Positions 17,703 to 26,568 of a DNA stretch of 64,000 nt are shown piece after piece. The stretch's first letter is position 1. The number at the start of each line of letters is the position of its first letter. Position numbers and translations under genes: made by a program. Source of the DNA: Oscillospiraceae bacterium HV4-5-C5C (GTDB lineage: Bacteria > Bacillota > Clostridia > Saccharofermentanales > Fastidiosipilaceae). Location: assembly GCA_012034405.1 (NCBI GenBank), contig JAAVLZ010000007.1, forward strand, positions 62,001-126,000, read 5' to 3'. The notes beneath the pieces were generated by a model that was not told the origin of the DNA, searched no databases, and saw nothing but the letters and a program-made list of their open reading frames with translations.

Positions 17703-19949
17703 ATGTTTGGCATCACAGATCAGATTGATGAACGGACCGGCTATCAGGAAAGCGCGCCGCTGGCCGGCAATATAGACTTCCGCTGTGACTTTGTCATGGT
17801 TTACGGGCTCGGACCTGACTTGCCGCTGCGCCTGCGGCAATACCAGGCCGCGGGCTACCGGGTACACCTCATGACCGGGATTTCCTGGGGACAGTATCAG
17901 GATTATCTGGATGGTTTGTGGGACGGTCAGCCGCACTGGGACGAGGCTCAGACTGACCGGCAGGGGCAGATGATTATTCATAATCCCCGGGTGCCCTATA
18001 TGGTGCCGACGCTGTCCTTTATTGACTATCTGGGGCAAAAGCTGGAACGGGCTATTGACCAGGGAATCATAGCGATCCATGTAGAGGAACCGGAATTCTG
18101 GGACCGTGGCGGCTACTCGCCGGCCTTTATAAAAGAATACGAAGCCTACTACCATGAACCCTATATCAGACCGGACAGTTCCCCGGAGGCAGCTTACCGC
18201 TGTGGCGCGCTCAAGGCTTACCTGTACACCCGGGCTATCCGCCTGCTGTCAGTCAGACTGAAAGCCTATGCCAGGACAGTCGGGCAGGCGGACTTGAAGT
18301 TTTATGTTCCTACCCACAGCCTGCTGAATTATACCCAGTGGAAAATCGTCAGTCCGGAAGTCCATTTACTGGATATTGATACCGTAGATGGCCTGATTGC
18401 GCAAATCTGGACCGGGACCAGCCGGACGGCCAATGTGTATGCCGGCGTTTTAGCCGAGCGCACGTTTGACACCGCCTTCCTGGAGTACAGTCTGATGCAA
18501 AGCTTTGCCGCTGCCGGCGGCAAGCGGCTCTGGTTTTTACATGATCCGATTGAAGACAATCCCGGTTACGACTGGGATAATTTCAGAGCCCAGTATCAGC
18601 AAACCCTGATTGCTTCCTTATTGCAGCCGGAAGTCTGGCGCTATGAAATCTGTCCCTGGCCGCACCGGGTGGTTGAGGGGGTATATCCCCGGATCCAACC
18701 GAATATTGAGCAAAAAGATGAGCGCAGCTATGCGGCTCCTTCAGCCAGGCCGGTTCCGGAGGCTTACCGCAGCAAATTGAGTCAGATATTCCAGCTGCTG
18801 AGGGATATGCGTTACCGTGACTGGTCCTATGCCGGGCACGCGGCTGAAGTCGGAATTCTGATAGGCAACAGCGCCATGTATCAGCGGGGCTTGAAGGATG
18901 GCAAAGCCTATAATCTGAACAATGAGTTGCAGCGGACCCTGCCCTATGAACTGACCCGCCAGGACCTGGCCCAACTGGAACAGAATCCGGCCAGGCTGCT
19001 GGCCTACCGCCAAAGTACGGCTTTTCCGGACTTTTATGGCTTAGCCTTGCCCTTGCTTAAGCAGGGTATCTGGGTCCGCCCGCTGGTGTATGACCAGCTC
19101 AGCCGCCGGCCGCAACTGCTGTCAGCTTATAAGGTTCTGGTTCTAAGTTATGAATTTTTCAAACCGGAAGATGCAGCTATCCAGAAAATCCTGGTGGACT
19201 GGGTCCGGCAGGGCGGCCACTTGATTTATGTTGGAGATGATACGGATCCCTATCAGGCAATCCGCGGTTGCTGGCCTGCCGGGCAGACGCCGGCGCAAGC
19301 CCTGCTGCGCAGCCTGGGCCTGCCTGATCCTTACCCGGCGGGTCATTATACGGTGGGTGAAGGCGCCGTATACCTGCTCCGTTGTCTGCCGGCCTGCCTG
19401 ACCTGGCGGGGCGCAGCGCTCCGGACCTACCTCGCTGCCCTCCGGCAGGCTTTGAAGGTGACGGAGCCGGCCTGGGAGCCGTCCGGTCAGCTGGTCTTGC
19501 GGCGCGGGCCATATATTATAGGCGCAGGCCTGACAGAAGCCGCGGCCGCAGCGGAGCAAACCTTGCCGGGTCAATACTGCGATCTGCTCAGTGATGGTCT
19601 GGACCTGGTAACCGACTACAAACTCCAGCCTGGTCAGCTGTGCCTGTTATATGATCTGGAGCAGATTAAGGATCAGGCCTTAGCGCTGATTTTATCCGGC
19701 GCCCGAGTGTTAAGTATGGATGTCAGACCCCGGCAAATTAAACTACAGATGTCTTCGGCTATTGACCTGACGGTTGTCAACCGCCTCAGACTGCCACGGA
19801 AGCCTGTCGCCATAATCAGGGAACGTACCGGCCGCCCGGAGGAGCGGGCGTTCAGCTGGGATGCGGCCAGCCGGACTGTGTACTTCAGCTATCAGGCGGA
19901 TTGCCGCGATTGTACTGTGATCCTCCAGTTAAACCAGAAGCCGGACTGA
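17703..19949 (+). CDS. Unrecognised 748-residue protein, glycoside-hydrolase-like
   Basis: I do not recognise the family. The frame is open from 17604, but AGGAGG at 17693-17698 places the start at the ATG at 17703, giving 748 residues. The first ~350 residues read like a TIM-barrel glycosidase: strands ending in FVMVYGLG and VHLMTGISWGQYQDYLDGLW, IAIHVEEPEFWD with Glu128/Glu129/Glu131, and LWFLHDPIEDNPGYDW with Asp281/Glu284. Residues ~385-560 resemble the glutaminase-like trimerisation domain of GH42-type enzymes (YKVLVLSYEFFKPEDA, WVRQGGHLIYVGDD). A beta-rich tail follows. No signal peptide is present. Its position between YesMN and a sugar importer suggests cytoplasmic hydrolysis of the imported glycan. 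Confidence 0.75.
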   Translation: MFGITDQIDERTGYQESAPLAGNIDFRCDFVMVYGLGPDLPLRLRQYQAAGYRVHLMTGISWGQYQDYLDGLWDGQPHWDEAQTDRQGQMIIHNPRVPYMVPTLSFIDYLGQKLERAIDQGIIAIHVEEPEFWDRGGYSPAFIKEYEAYYHEPYIRPDSSPEAAYRCGALKAYLYTRAIRLLSVRLKAYARTVGQADLKFYVPTHSLLNYTQWKIVSPEVHLLDIDTVDGLIAQIWTGTSRTANVYAGVLAERTFDTAFLEYSLMQSFAAAGGKRLWFLHDPIEDNPGYDWDNFRAQYQQTLIASLLQPEVWRYEICPWPHRVVEGVYPRIQPNIEQKDERSYAAPSARPVPEAYRSKLSQIFQLLRDMRYRDWSYAGHAAEVGILIGNSAMYQRGLKDGKAYNLNNELQRTLPYELTRQDLAQLEQNPARLLAYRQSTAFPDFYGLALPLLKQGIWVRPLVYDQLSRRPQLLSAYKVLVLSYEFFKPEDAAIQKILVDWVRQGGHLIYVGDDTDPYQAIRGCWPAGQTPAQALLRSLGLPDPYPAGHYTVGEGAVYLLRCLPACLTWRGAALRTYLAALRQALKVTEPAWEPSGQLVLRRGPYIIGAGLTEAAAAAEQTLPGQYCDLLSDGLDLVTDYKLQPGQLCLLYDLEQIKDQALALILSGARVLSMDVRPRQIKLQMSSAIDLTVVNRLRLPRKPVAIIRERTGRPEERAFSWDAASRTVYFSYQADCRDCTVILQLNQKPD

Positions 19950-20082
19950 TTGCAAAAAATAGTGCACTGATATCAATTAATCGTTCATAGATAATCCCGG
20001 GAAATAACCGTAAATTATATATATAAGACTGCGGAAAACAGACATTATGCTGAGATATTCTCTCAAAAGAAAGGTGACAAAC
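19950..20082 (+). promoter_or_regulatory. AT-rich leader before the ABC importer genes
   Basis: This 133-base stretch precedes the permease start and contains AATTATATATATAAG around 20012-20026, a plausible -10 area. No clear -35 and no terminator are seen. It may hold a second promoter controlled by the YesN-type regulator. An AAAGGTG ribosome site at about 20070-20076 sets the permease start at 20083. Confidence 0.35.
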
Positions 20083-21042
20083 ATGTTGGGAACTGCCCTG
20101 ACAACTCAGACCACCGGATCTTTTTTCGGAAAAAAACGCGCTGACCTAAAAAAGAGAATCTGGCAGCACCGCTGGCTGTACCTGTTTATTCTGCCCTGCG
20201 TCATCTGGCTGCTGGTGTTCTGCTATTACCCTATGTACGGAGCGACTCTGGCCTTTAAGGACTACAGTTATAAACTTGGCATCCTCAACAGTCCCTGGGC
20301 AGGCCTGAAGCATTTCCGGGCGTTCATCTATTCGCCGGACTTCTGGCGGGTCATTAAAAATACGCTGGTCATCAGCGGTCTAAAGCTGCTGTTCAGCTTT
20401 CCTGCCCCGATTTTGCTGGCGTTACTGCTGAATGAGGTGCAGGCGGTCAGATTTAAGCGGGTCGTGCAGACTTTCAGTTACCTGCCCAATTTTGTTTCCT
20501 GGGTGGTAGTTGTTTCATTAATGAATGTTATCTTTTCGCCTTATGGCGGTGTAATCAACGACCTGCGTAAAAACGCCGGCCTGGAAACGATCTTTTTTAT
20601 GGGTAGCCGGGAATACTTTTACCCCATGGTTATTTTGTCGGATATCTGGAAAAATGCCGGCTGGGGAACCATTATTTATCTTTCCGCGCTGACTTCAGTC
20701 AGCCCGGAGCTTTATGAAGCGGCTGCCATTGACGGCGCCGGCAGGCTTAAGAGTACCTTTTATGTGACGCTGCCCTGCATCAAGGGAACAATTGGCATTA
20801 TGTTCATTAATGCGGTAGGCGGCCTGCTGAACGCTGGCTTTGATCAGATTTTACTACTGCAACAACCAGATAATCAGCTGATTTCAGACATCCTGGATAC
20901 CTTTGTCCTGAAAACCGGTCTGAGTCAGGGTCGCTTTGAATATGCAACGGCTATCGGCCTGTTTAAATCTGTCCTCTCTCTGGTCCTGATGACGCTGGCT
21001 AATGAAGTCAGTAAGCGGACCATGGAAGTCAGTATATTTTAA
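20083..21042 (+). CDS. ABC sugar transporter permease, LplB/YtcP type
   Basis: The ATG at 20083 has AAAGGTG six bases upstream and gives 319 residues; an earlier in-frame ATG at 20047 is less likely. The protein has six predicted membrane segments: LYLFILPCVIWLLVFCYYPM first, then ILLALLLNEV and YLPNFVSWVVVVSLMNVIF. The EAA loop that contacts the ATPase is YEAAAIDGAGRLKSTFYVTL. LplB-type permeases import oligosaccharides and normally use a shared MsmK-like ATPase encoded elsewhere. No ATPase gene is present here. The second permease follows after 9 bases. Confidence 0.92.
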   Translation: MLGTALTTQTTGSFFGKKRADLKKRIWQHRWLYLFILPCVIWLLVFCYYPMYGATLAFKDYSYKLGILNSPWAGLKHFRAFIYSPDFWRVIKNTLVISGLKLLFSFPAPILLALLLNEVQAVRFKRVVQTFSYLPNFVSWVVVVSLMNVIFSPYGGVINDLRKNAGLETIFFMGSREYFYPMVILSDIWKNAGWGTIIYLSALTSVSPELYEAAAIDGAGRLKSTFYVTLPCIKGTIGIMFINAVGGLLNAGFDQILLLQQPDNQLISDILDTFVLKTGLSQGRFEYATAIGLFKSVLSLVLMTLANEVSKRTMEVSIF

Positions 21043-21051
21043 GGAGGACAT

Positions 21052-21939
21052 ATGATCATTCATCAGACTCGTTCGCGTAAAATATTTGTGGTCTTTAACT
21101 ATATTTTTATGACGCTGTTTGCTTTTGTGACCTTCTACCCCTTCTGGTATGTTTTTATTGCTTCGCTCAATACCGGCCGGGACTTTGCCCGCGGAGGCGT
21201 TTACCTGATTCCGCGTGATTTTACCCTGGAGAATTACAGCCTGGCCTTTCAAAACAGCCAGATCTTTAAATCTTTGACCATTTCAGTCGGACGGACCGTG
21301 CTGGGCGTTATTCTGGGCTTGCTTTTCACCGCTTTGATGGCCTACGCGCTGTGTATCAAAACACTGCCGGGAAGATCCTTCTTTTCGTTTTTCTTTTACT
21401 TCACGACCATCTTTGGCGGCGGTATGGTGCCCTACTATATTTTGTTGCGGGATCTGGGCTTAAATAAAAGTTTCTGGCTTTATGTTATTCCCAGTATCTA
21501 CAATTTTTTCAATTTTTTGATTATGCGGACCAGCTTTGCGGCTGTCCCTTTGGAAATAAGAGAATCAGCCCAGCTGGATGGTGCCAGCGAGCCGCGCATA
21601 CTCTTTCAGCTTTATGTTCCGCTTTCTACCGCCATTCTGGCTACCGTTGCTTTATTCATCGGCGTCGGCCACTGGAATGACTGGTTTACCGGAGCTTATT
21701 ATCAGAGCCGGGTTGACTTGTACCCGGCGGCCACCCTGCTGCAGAAGCTGCTTAACGAGGCCAGCTCCACCATTAAGGTCGGTCAGGAAACCGCTTCTAC
21801 CGGCTCGCTGCAAAGCTACACATCTCAATCGTTGCAAATGGCTTTTGTCATGATTCTGACCATGCCGATTGTCGTGGTGTATCCCTTCTTACAAAAATAC
21901 TACGTCAAGGGCATCATGATCGGATCTATCAAAGGCTGA
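21052..21939 (+). CDS. ABC sugar transporter permease, LplC type
   Basis: The 295-residue protein is the second membrane subunit of the importer, with six membrane segments, such as MTLFAFVTFYPFWYVFIASL and AMVFVMILTM-like helices near the end. Its EAA loop is RESAQLDGASEPRILFQLYV. The C-terminus YPFLQKYYVKGIMIGSIKG is the classical ending of the YtcP/LplC family. A TAAGGAGGACAT ribosome site bridges the stop of the preceding permease gene and this start. It should pair with the upstream permease and the solute-binding lipoprotein encoded 25 bases downstream. Confidence 0.93.
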   Translation: MIIHQTRSRKIFVVFNYIFMTLFAFVTFYPFWYVFIASLNTGRDFARGGVYLIPRDFTLENYSLAFQNSQIFKSLTISVGRTVLGVILGLLFTALMAYALCIKTLPGRSFFSFFFYFTTIFGGGMVPYYILLRDLGLNKSFWLYVIPSIYNFFNFLIMRTSFAAVPLEIRESAQLDGASEPRILFQLYVPLSTAILATVALFIGVGHWNDWFTGAYYQSRVDLYPAATLLQKLLNEASSTIKVGQETASTGSLQSYTSQSLQMAFVMILTMPIVVVYPFLQKYYVKGIMIGSIKG

Positions 21940-21964
21940 TGAGCATAAAAAGGAGGAATGAAGG

Positions 21965-23728
21965 ATGTACAAATTGAAATGGACCGGCCGCGCGATGGCG
22001 CTGGGCCTGGCTACCACCCTGATGCTGGCTGGCTGCTCCTCAGGCAGCAGTGCCGCGACTTCGACAGCGGGCGATAACCAGACCACCGCTGCTGCCGGCG
22101 AAGCTTCAACGATCGACGGCAGCACCGCAACAGACACCCAGAAATATGATGATGTCAAACTCAAGATGCTGATCTGCTGGAATGGTGGCTTTAAGACCGC
22201 TTCTGACCAGTATAACAATGAGGTGGCTCAGGCAATCCGGGATAAAATCGGAGTTACCGTTGAGTATGAAGGTATCATGATGAGTGAGACCGAAAAGCTT
22301 AACCTGGTATTTGCGTCTGGTGATATGCCGGATATGATCAATGCTCCGTATTGGGGCGGCGACGGCGGAGAGACGGCTGTCATAAAGAAAGCTGCCCGGG
22401 AAGGCCAGCTGCTGGATATCAAAGATGAACTCCCCAAGTATGCTAATTTATCTGATGCATATGATGTAGGCATTGTTTCTCAGGCTTTCCTGGAAAACGA
22501 TCTGGATGATCCGACTTTTGGCGGCGCGCGCTATATTTTGCCGCAGGAAACGCCTGGTGATGTCGCGGATATCACCAATTGGGCTTACGGTGTCTTTGTC
22601 CGTGGTGATGTGGCGGATACCCTGGGGATTGATCCTACCACGATCAAGACAACTGACCAGCTGCTGGATTTTATGACCAAAGCGCGCGATTATGGCTTTA
22701 AGGATGTTAACGGCAATGATATTATCACCGCCACTACCTTCCACGAAGGCTGGGATTACGGCCAGTACGCCATGAATTTTAACAGCAAACAAGCCACCAG
22801 CTTTGTCAAGCAAGACGATGGTACCTACACTTATAACACCCTGACAGATAACTGGATTGACAGTAATCTGTTCATCTGGAAGCTGGTCAATGAGGGTATT
22901 CTGGATAAAGAGTGCTTTAAGCAGAGCGATGATCTGGCCAATCAGAAAGTCGGTAACGGCACCGCTTTGTTTGCCGCAGCACAATATAGCACCGTCATCA
23001 ACGCGACCAAATTGACCGGTCTGTATGACAGCAACCCTGAAATGCGCTATGTACCGGTCGGCCCGCTGAACTACGCCGATGGAGAAGCATCCGTACAGGT
23101 TGAACTCAAGGGTCGTAACGGCTCCCCGGCGATTATTTTCCCCACGTCCAATCAGAATCTGGAAGCCTCACTGGCCTACCTCGACTATGTCAATTCTGAG
23201 GAAGGTGCCAGACTTTGCCAATATGGTATTGAAGGGGACACCTATGAGATGAATTCTGAAGGTCAGCCCCGTCTGCTGCAGTCGATTCTGGAACGTAAGC
23301 AGAATGGTGATACAACTGTAGACGATGAACTTCGCGAAAAGGGAATTGGTTACATCCTAGGCAGAACGCTTCAGGCGGACAAGCGTATGACCTGGTGGGG
23401 TGAGCGCGGAGCCGGTGACGCTGACGTAGCGATCACGGAACTGGTGGCCTATCAGGAAGCCCGTCCGGTAGAGCAGCTGGCCGGCTATCCGATCGATAAA
23501 CTGGCTCAGAGCTTTGAGGATTACGATACCCTGAAAACCTATGCCTTTGACGACACCACCAAAAACGATTATACCCAGCGAGCTTTCTTTGCGGATACTG
23601 AGGACGAGGCCCGCTCTATTCTGGAAGATTATCAGGATTACCTGACCTCTCAAGAAGGTGGATTGTTCCAGAAATACCTGGACTATGCGAATGAGGTTGC
23701 CAAGACCAGAGATGATGTCATAAACTAA
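21965..23728 (+). CDS. Sugar-binding lipoprotein of the ABC importer (LplA type)
   Basis: The 587-residue protein begins with a lipoprotein signal: a Lys/Arg start, a hydrophobic core, and lipobox LAGC with Cys24 as the acylated residue. A Ser/Thr/Ala-rich linker follows. The mature part is a family 1 extracellular binding protein: LKMLICWNGGF, then EKLNLVFASGDMPDMINAPY, and a long aromatic-rich C-terminal lobe. At ~560 mature residues it is the size typical of LplA-type oligosaccharide receptors, larger than monosaccharide receptors. AAAAAGGAGG precedes the start. A strong terminator follows at 23760-23806, so this is the last gene of the importer operon. Confidence 0.92.
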   Translation: MYKLKWTGRAMALGLATTLMLAGCSSGSSAATSTAGDNQTTAAAGEASTIDGSTATDTQKYDDVKLKMLICWNGGFKTASDQYNNEVAQAIRDKIGVTVEYEGIMMSETEKLNLVFASGDMPDMINAPYWGGDGGETAVIKKAAREGQLLDIKDELPKYANLSDAYDVGIVSQAFLENDLDDPTFGGARYILPQETPGDVADITNWAYGVFVRGDVADTLGIDPTTIKTTDQLLDFMTKARDYGFKDVNGNDIITATTFHEGWDYGQYAMNFNSKQATSFVKQDDGTYTYNTLTDNWIDSNLFIWKLVNEGILDKECFKQSDDLANQKVGNGTALFAAAQYSTVINATKLTGLYDSNPEMRYVPVGPLNYADGEASVQVELKGRNGSPAIIFPTSNQNLEASLAYLDYVNSEEGARLCQYGIEGDTYEMNSEGQPRLLQSILERKQNGDTTVDDELREKGIGYILGRTLQADKRMTWWGERGAGDADVAITELVAYQEARPVEQLAGYPIDKLAQSFEDYDTLKTYAFDDTTKNDYTQRAFFADTEDEARSILEDYQDYLTSQEGGLFQKYLDYANEVAKTRDDVIN

Positions 23729-23759
23729 TCAGATTTTGGTTAAGCTTGACAACCGCTGT

Positions 23760-23806
23760 GACCGGAGCCGTGCAGAAACGCTGCATTTCTCCGGTCTTTG
23801 CTTTTT
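23760..23806 (+). terminator. Rho-independent terminator after the importer operon
   Basis: An 8-base outer stem GACCGGAG (23760-23767) pairs with CTCCGGTC (23789-23796). An inner stem TGCAG/CTGCA closes an AAACG loop. The stem is followed by TTTGCTTTTT. It lies 31 bases after the binding-protein stop codon. Confidence 0.88.
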
Positions 23807-24070
23807 ATGCGAGGGGCGGAAGCTGTAACCTGTATGGCTGTTTCAAGCAATTGAACCAAAACTGGTCGGACAAGCGCTGGTTACTGACCTTGCAGCTTTA
23901 TGAAATTGATATCCTTTCAATCAGCCGGACCAGATAACCGGGTGAGAAAGCCGCTTGCCTGAAAGCGCTTGCTCAAATGGTACGGCTGCTTTATGCTATC
24001 CCTGAAATCATTCTTACCGGATCGTTCGTCGCAATCCGGAAGCCGGGATGTCAGAATAAAGGAGAAAGAT
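23807..24070 (+). promoter_or_regulatory. GH3 upstream region with a cre/LacI-family-like operator
   Basis: Together with the terminator this gap is about 340 bases. The sequence TGAAAGCGCTTGCT at 23960-23973 contains the AAGCGCTT palindrome. It matches the catabolite-responsive element consensus (WTGNAANCGNWNNCW) at all but the first base. It could bind CcpA or a local LacI-family repressor. No confident promoter is fixed. AAAGGAGAAAG at about 24058-24068 is the ribosome site for the GH3 start at 24071. Confidence 0.5.
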
Positions 24071-26500
24071 ATGCCACCATCAGGATCACCGCAGACTCCG
24101 GAAACGCTCTCAGCAGAGCTTGCCCAGCAGCTCAGCAGGGGACTGGGACAAGAGCCCTTAAAGGTGCCGGAGCTGGCTTCAGCCTGCCGCGCTATGGCAG
24201 CTGACGGGTTGGTGTTGCTGAAAAATGAACAGATCCTGCCGTTATCGCCTCGGGAACCCGTAGCGGTATTTGGCCGCTGTGCCTGGAACTATTTTACGGT
24301 CGGCTATGGCAGTGGTGGCGATGTGCGGGCCCCATATAAAACCAATCTGATCCAGGGCCTGCGTGAACAGAACCAGCCGCTGGACCAGCCGCTGACCACA
24401 ATGTATGAAACCTGGCTGGCCCGGCCACAAAATCAGCCGGATGAAGGCAGCTGGGGTAACTGGCCCATGAGCCTGCCTGAAATGCCGCTGACGGAAACAG
24501 ACATTGCCGCTGCCGCCAGCCGCTGCCGCACCGCCGTGCTGGTGATCGGCCGCGCCGCCGGTGAGGATAGAGAAAACGTACTGGAGGCGGGGAGCTATTA
24601 TCTGACTCAGTCAGAGCGCCGGTTGCTGGAGCAAGTCAGCCAGTACTTTGACCGCCTTGCGGTGATAATGGACTGTGGTAATCTGATTGATTTGTCTTGG
24701 CTGGTAACTGAAAAGTGGAACATCGGCGCGCTCCTGTATGCCTGGCAAGGCGGGATGGAAAGTGGACGAGCTCTGGCTGCTGTCCTGACCGGCCGGGTCA
24801 ATCCTTCCGGCTGTCTGCCTGATACAGTTCCCCTGAGCTACAGTGACTTGCCCTCAGCGGCTGACTTTGGCCGCCAGGACTACAACAATTATGTGGAAGA
24901 TATTTATGTGGGCTACCGATATTTTGAAAGCCTGGCACCGCAAAAAGTGCTGTTTCCCTTTGGCTTTGGTCTTTCCTACAGCCATTTCAGCCAGCAGACT
25001 TCAGCCAGACTGAACGGCAGGCAGGTGGAGCTGGACTGTATGGTCAGCAACGCTGGCCCTTATCCGGGCCGCAAGGTCATTCAGGTATATCTGAGCGGAG
25101 CTCAAGGCCAGCTGGGGCGACCCGGGCGGGAACTGGTGACCTTTGCCAAAACCGGGCTGCTGCCGGTGGGGGGGCAGGAGCGGCTGCAACTGACCTTTGA
25201 TCTGGCTGACTGTGCGGCCTTTGATGATTCAGGTAAAAGCGGCTTTCCTTTCGCGTGGGTATTGGAAGCGGGCTGTTATGAAGTTTCAGCCGGCTGGGAT
25301 GTCCGTCAGGCCCGGACGGTACTGCAGTTTGAACTGCCCCGGACTGAGATGGTCAGGCAATGCGAAGCCGCTATGGCTCTTAAAGCGGAACAGCGTTTCG
25401 ACCGCCTGGTTCGACGCGGCGCGTCCGGTGAGCCGGCCTATGAACCGCTGCCGACAGGATCGGTCGATCTGACCCGGCGGATTCTGCAGCGACTGCCCAA
25501 GCCGTTAAAGCCGCTTCTGACACCGGCAGGACAGCCGGAAGCCAGGCCTGATTTCAACGCCGTACAAAACGGTGCTCAAAGCCTGTCCACATTTGTGGCG
25601 GGACTGTCGCCGCAGGAACTGGAGGAACTGAGCCGGGGACAAGGTAAAATGGATTCACCAGATGGCCCGTCGGGTAATGCCGGCGCCCTGGCCGGCCTGA
25701 AGCAAAGAAAGATTCCGCCGCTCATTACGACCGATGGTCCAGCCGGCATACGCCTGCGCCACACCACGGCTCTGCTGCCCTCCGGAACAGCCTTGGCCAG
25801 CAGCTTTGACCCGGAGCAAATCCAGCAGCTTTACCGCCTGGTGGGACAGGAACTGAAGCAATTAGGTGCCGATATTCTGCTGGCGCCGGGGATGAACATC
25901 CACCGTAACCCGCTTTGCGGCCGCAATTTTGAGTATTTCAGCGAAGACCCCTTGCTTTCAGGTCTCAGTGCGGCGGCAGTCGTCCGCGGACTGCAGTCTC
26001 AGGGGGTTTCGGCCTGCCCCAAGCATCTGGCCGCCAATAATCAGGAGACCTGCCGCAACCGCAATGATTCCAGGATCAGTCAGCGCGCCCTGCGGGAGAT
26101 TTACCTGAAGGGCTTTGAAAGAATGGTTCGTGACAGCCAGCCCCGGGTTATGATGACCAGCTACAACCTGATCAATGGCGTTTATTCGCATTATAATTAC
26201 GACCTGGCTGAAACAATTATCCGCCGGGACTGGGGCTATGAGGGCCTGCTTATTACCGACTGGTGGATGCAACCAGGCATAAGCCCGGAATTTCCGGCCC
26301 TGCGGAATGATGCTTACAGGGTCCGGGCCGGGGTAGATGTGGTGATGCCGGGAGATGACAATGATTGGTCGGTGGAAAAACTGGGCCGCACGCTGCTGGA
26401 CAGCCTGGGGCAGCCGGAAGGCATTACCCTGGGAGAACTTCAGGCGGTCGCTGTGCGGGTCCTGAAAACGGTTCTGGCGTTAAAGCCAGGGGAAGCCTGA
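24071..26500 (+). CDS. Glycoside hydrolase family 3 enzyme with permuted domain order
   Basis: The ATG at 24071 follows AAAGGAGAAAG and gives 809 residues. Domain order is inverted relative to most GH3 enzymes. The alpha/beta sandwich domain comes first (about residues 45-310: ADGLVLLKNEQILPLS, IGRAAGEDRENVLEAG with a candidate acid/base Glu, VLFPFGFGLSYSHF). A fibronectin-III-like domain follows (about 335-425). The catalytic TIM barrel comes last (about 500-805: ITTDGPAGIRL, LLAPGMNIHRNPLCGRNFEY, CPKHLAANNQETCRN, LLITDWWMQPG). Asp730 in TDWW is the expected nucleophile. Some rumen beta-glucosidases share this arrangement. No signal peptide is seen, so it should be a cytoplasmic beta-glycosidase. 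Confidence 0.9.
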   Translation: MPPSGSPQTPETLSAELAQQLSRGLGQEPLKVPELASACRAMAADGLVLLKNEQILPLSPREPVAVFGRCAWNYFTVGYGSGGDVRAPYKTNLIQGLREQNQPLDQPLTTMYETWLARPQNQPDEGSWGNWPMSLPEMPLTETDIAAAASRCRTAVLVIGRAAGEDRENVLEAGSYYLTQSERRLLEQVSQYFDRLAVIMDCGNLIDLSWLVTEKWNIGALLYAWQGGMESGRALAAVLTGRVNPSGCLPDTVPLSYSDLPSAADFGRQDYNNYVEDIYVGYRYFESLAPQKVLFPFGFGLSYSHFSQQTSARLNGRQVELDCMVSNAGPYPGRKVIQVYLSGAQGQLGRPGRELVTFAKTGLLPVGGQERLQLTFDLADCAAFDDSGKSGFPFAWVLEAGCYEVSAGWDVRQARTVLQFELPRTEMVRQCEAAMALKAEQRFDRLVRRGASGEPAYEPLPTGSVDLTRRILQRLPKPLKPLLTPAGQPEARPDFNAVQNGAQSLSTFVAGLSPQELEELSRGQGKMDSPDGPSGNAGALAGLKQRKIPPLITTDGPAGIRLRHTTALLPSGTALASSFDPEQIQQLYRLVGQELKQLGADILLAPGMNIHRNPLCGRNFEYFSEDPLLSGLSAAAVVRGLQSQGVSACPKHLAANNQETCRNRNDSRISQRALREIYLKGFERMVRDSQPRVMMTSYNLINGVYSHYNYDLAETIIRRDWGYEGLLITDWWMQPGISPEFPALRNDAYRVRAGVDVVMPGDDNDWSVEKLGRTLLDSLGQPEGITLGELQAVAVRVLKTVLALKPGEA

Positions 26501-26520
26501 GCCCCGGGTCCGGGCTCAGG
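26496..26520. terminator. Hairpin overlapping the GH3 stop codon
   Basis: CCTGAGCCC (26496-26504) and GGGCTCAGG (26512-26520) form a 9-base stem with a 7-base loop that includes the GH3 TGA. It lies between the converging GH3 and serine hydrolase genes. There is no T tract, so it may be a weak bidirectional terminator. Confidence 0.45.
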
Positions 26521-26531
26521 TGCTTCCGGCC

Positions 26532-26568
26532 TCAGATCCGTCCCATAATCAGATCCGTCCCATAAAAT
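26532..26568. repeat. Short tandem duplication covering the serine hydrolase stop codon
   Basis: The unit CAGATCCGTCCCATAA occurs twice in tandem with about 18-base spacing (about 26533 and 26551). The inner copy encodes the final Met-Gly-Arg-Ile and stop of the minus-strand hydrolase. The outer copy repeats the same codons after the stop. It looks like a recent slippage duplication. Confidence 0.7.

Noticed and set aside
20083-23728. Complete ABC importer
   Set aside because: Two permeases and a receptor are present, but no ATPase gene. LplABC-type systems usually borrow a shared ATPase, so absence here is expected and not counted as a defect.
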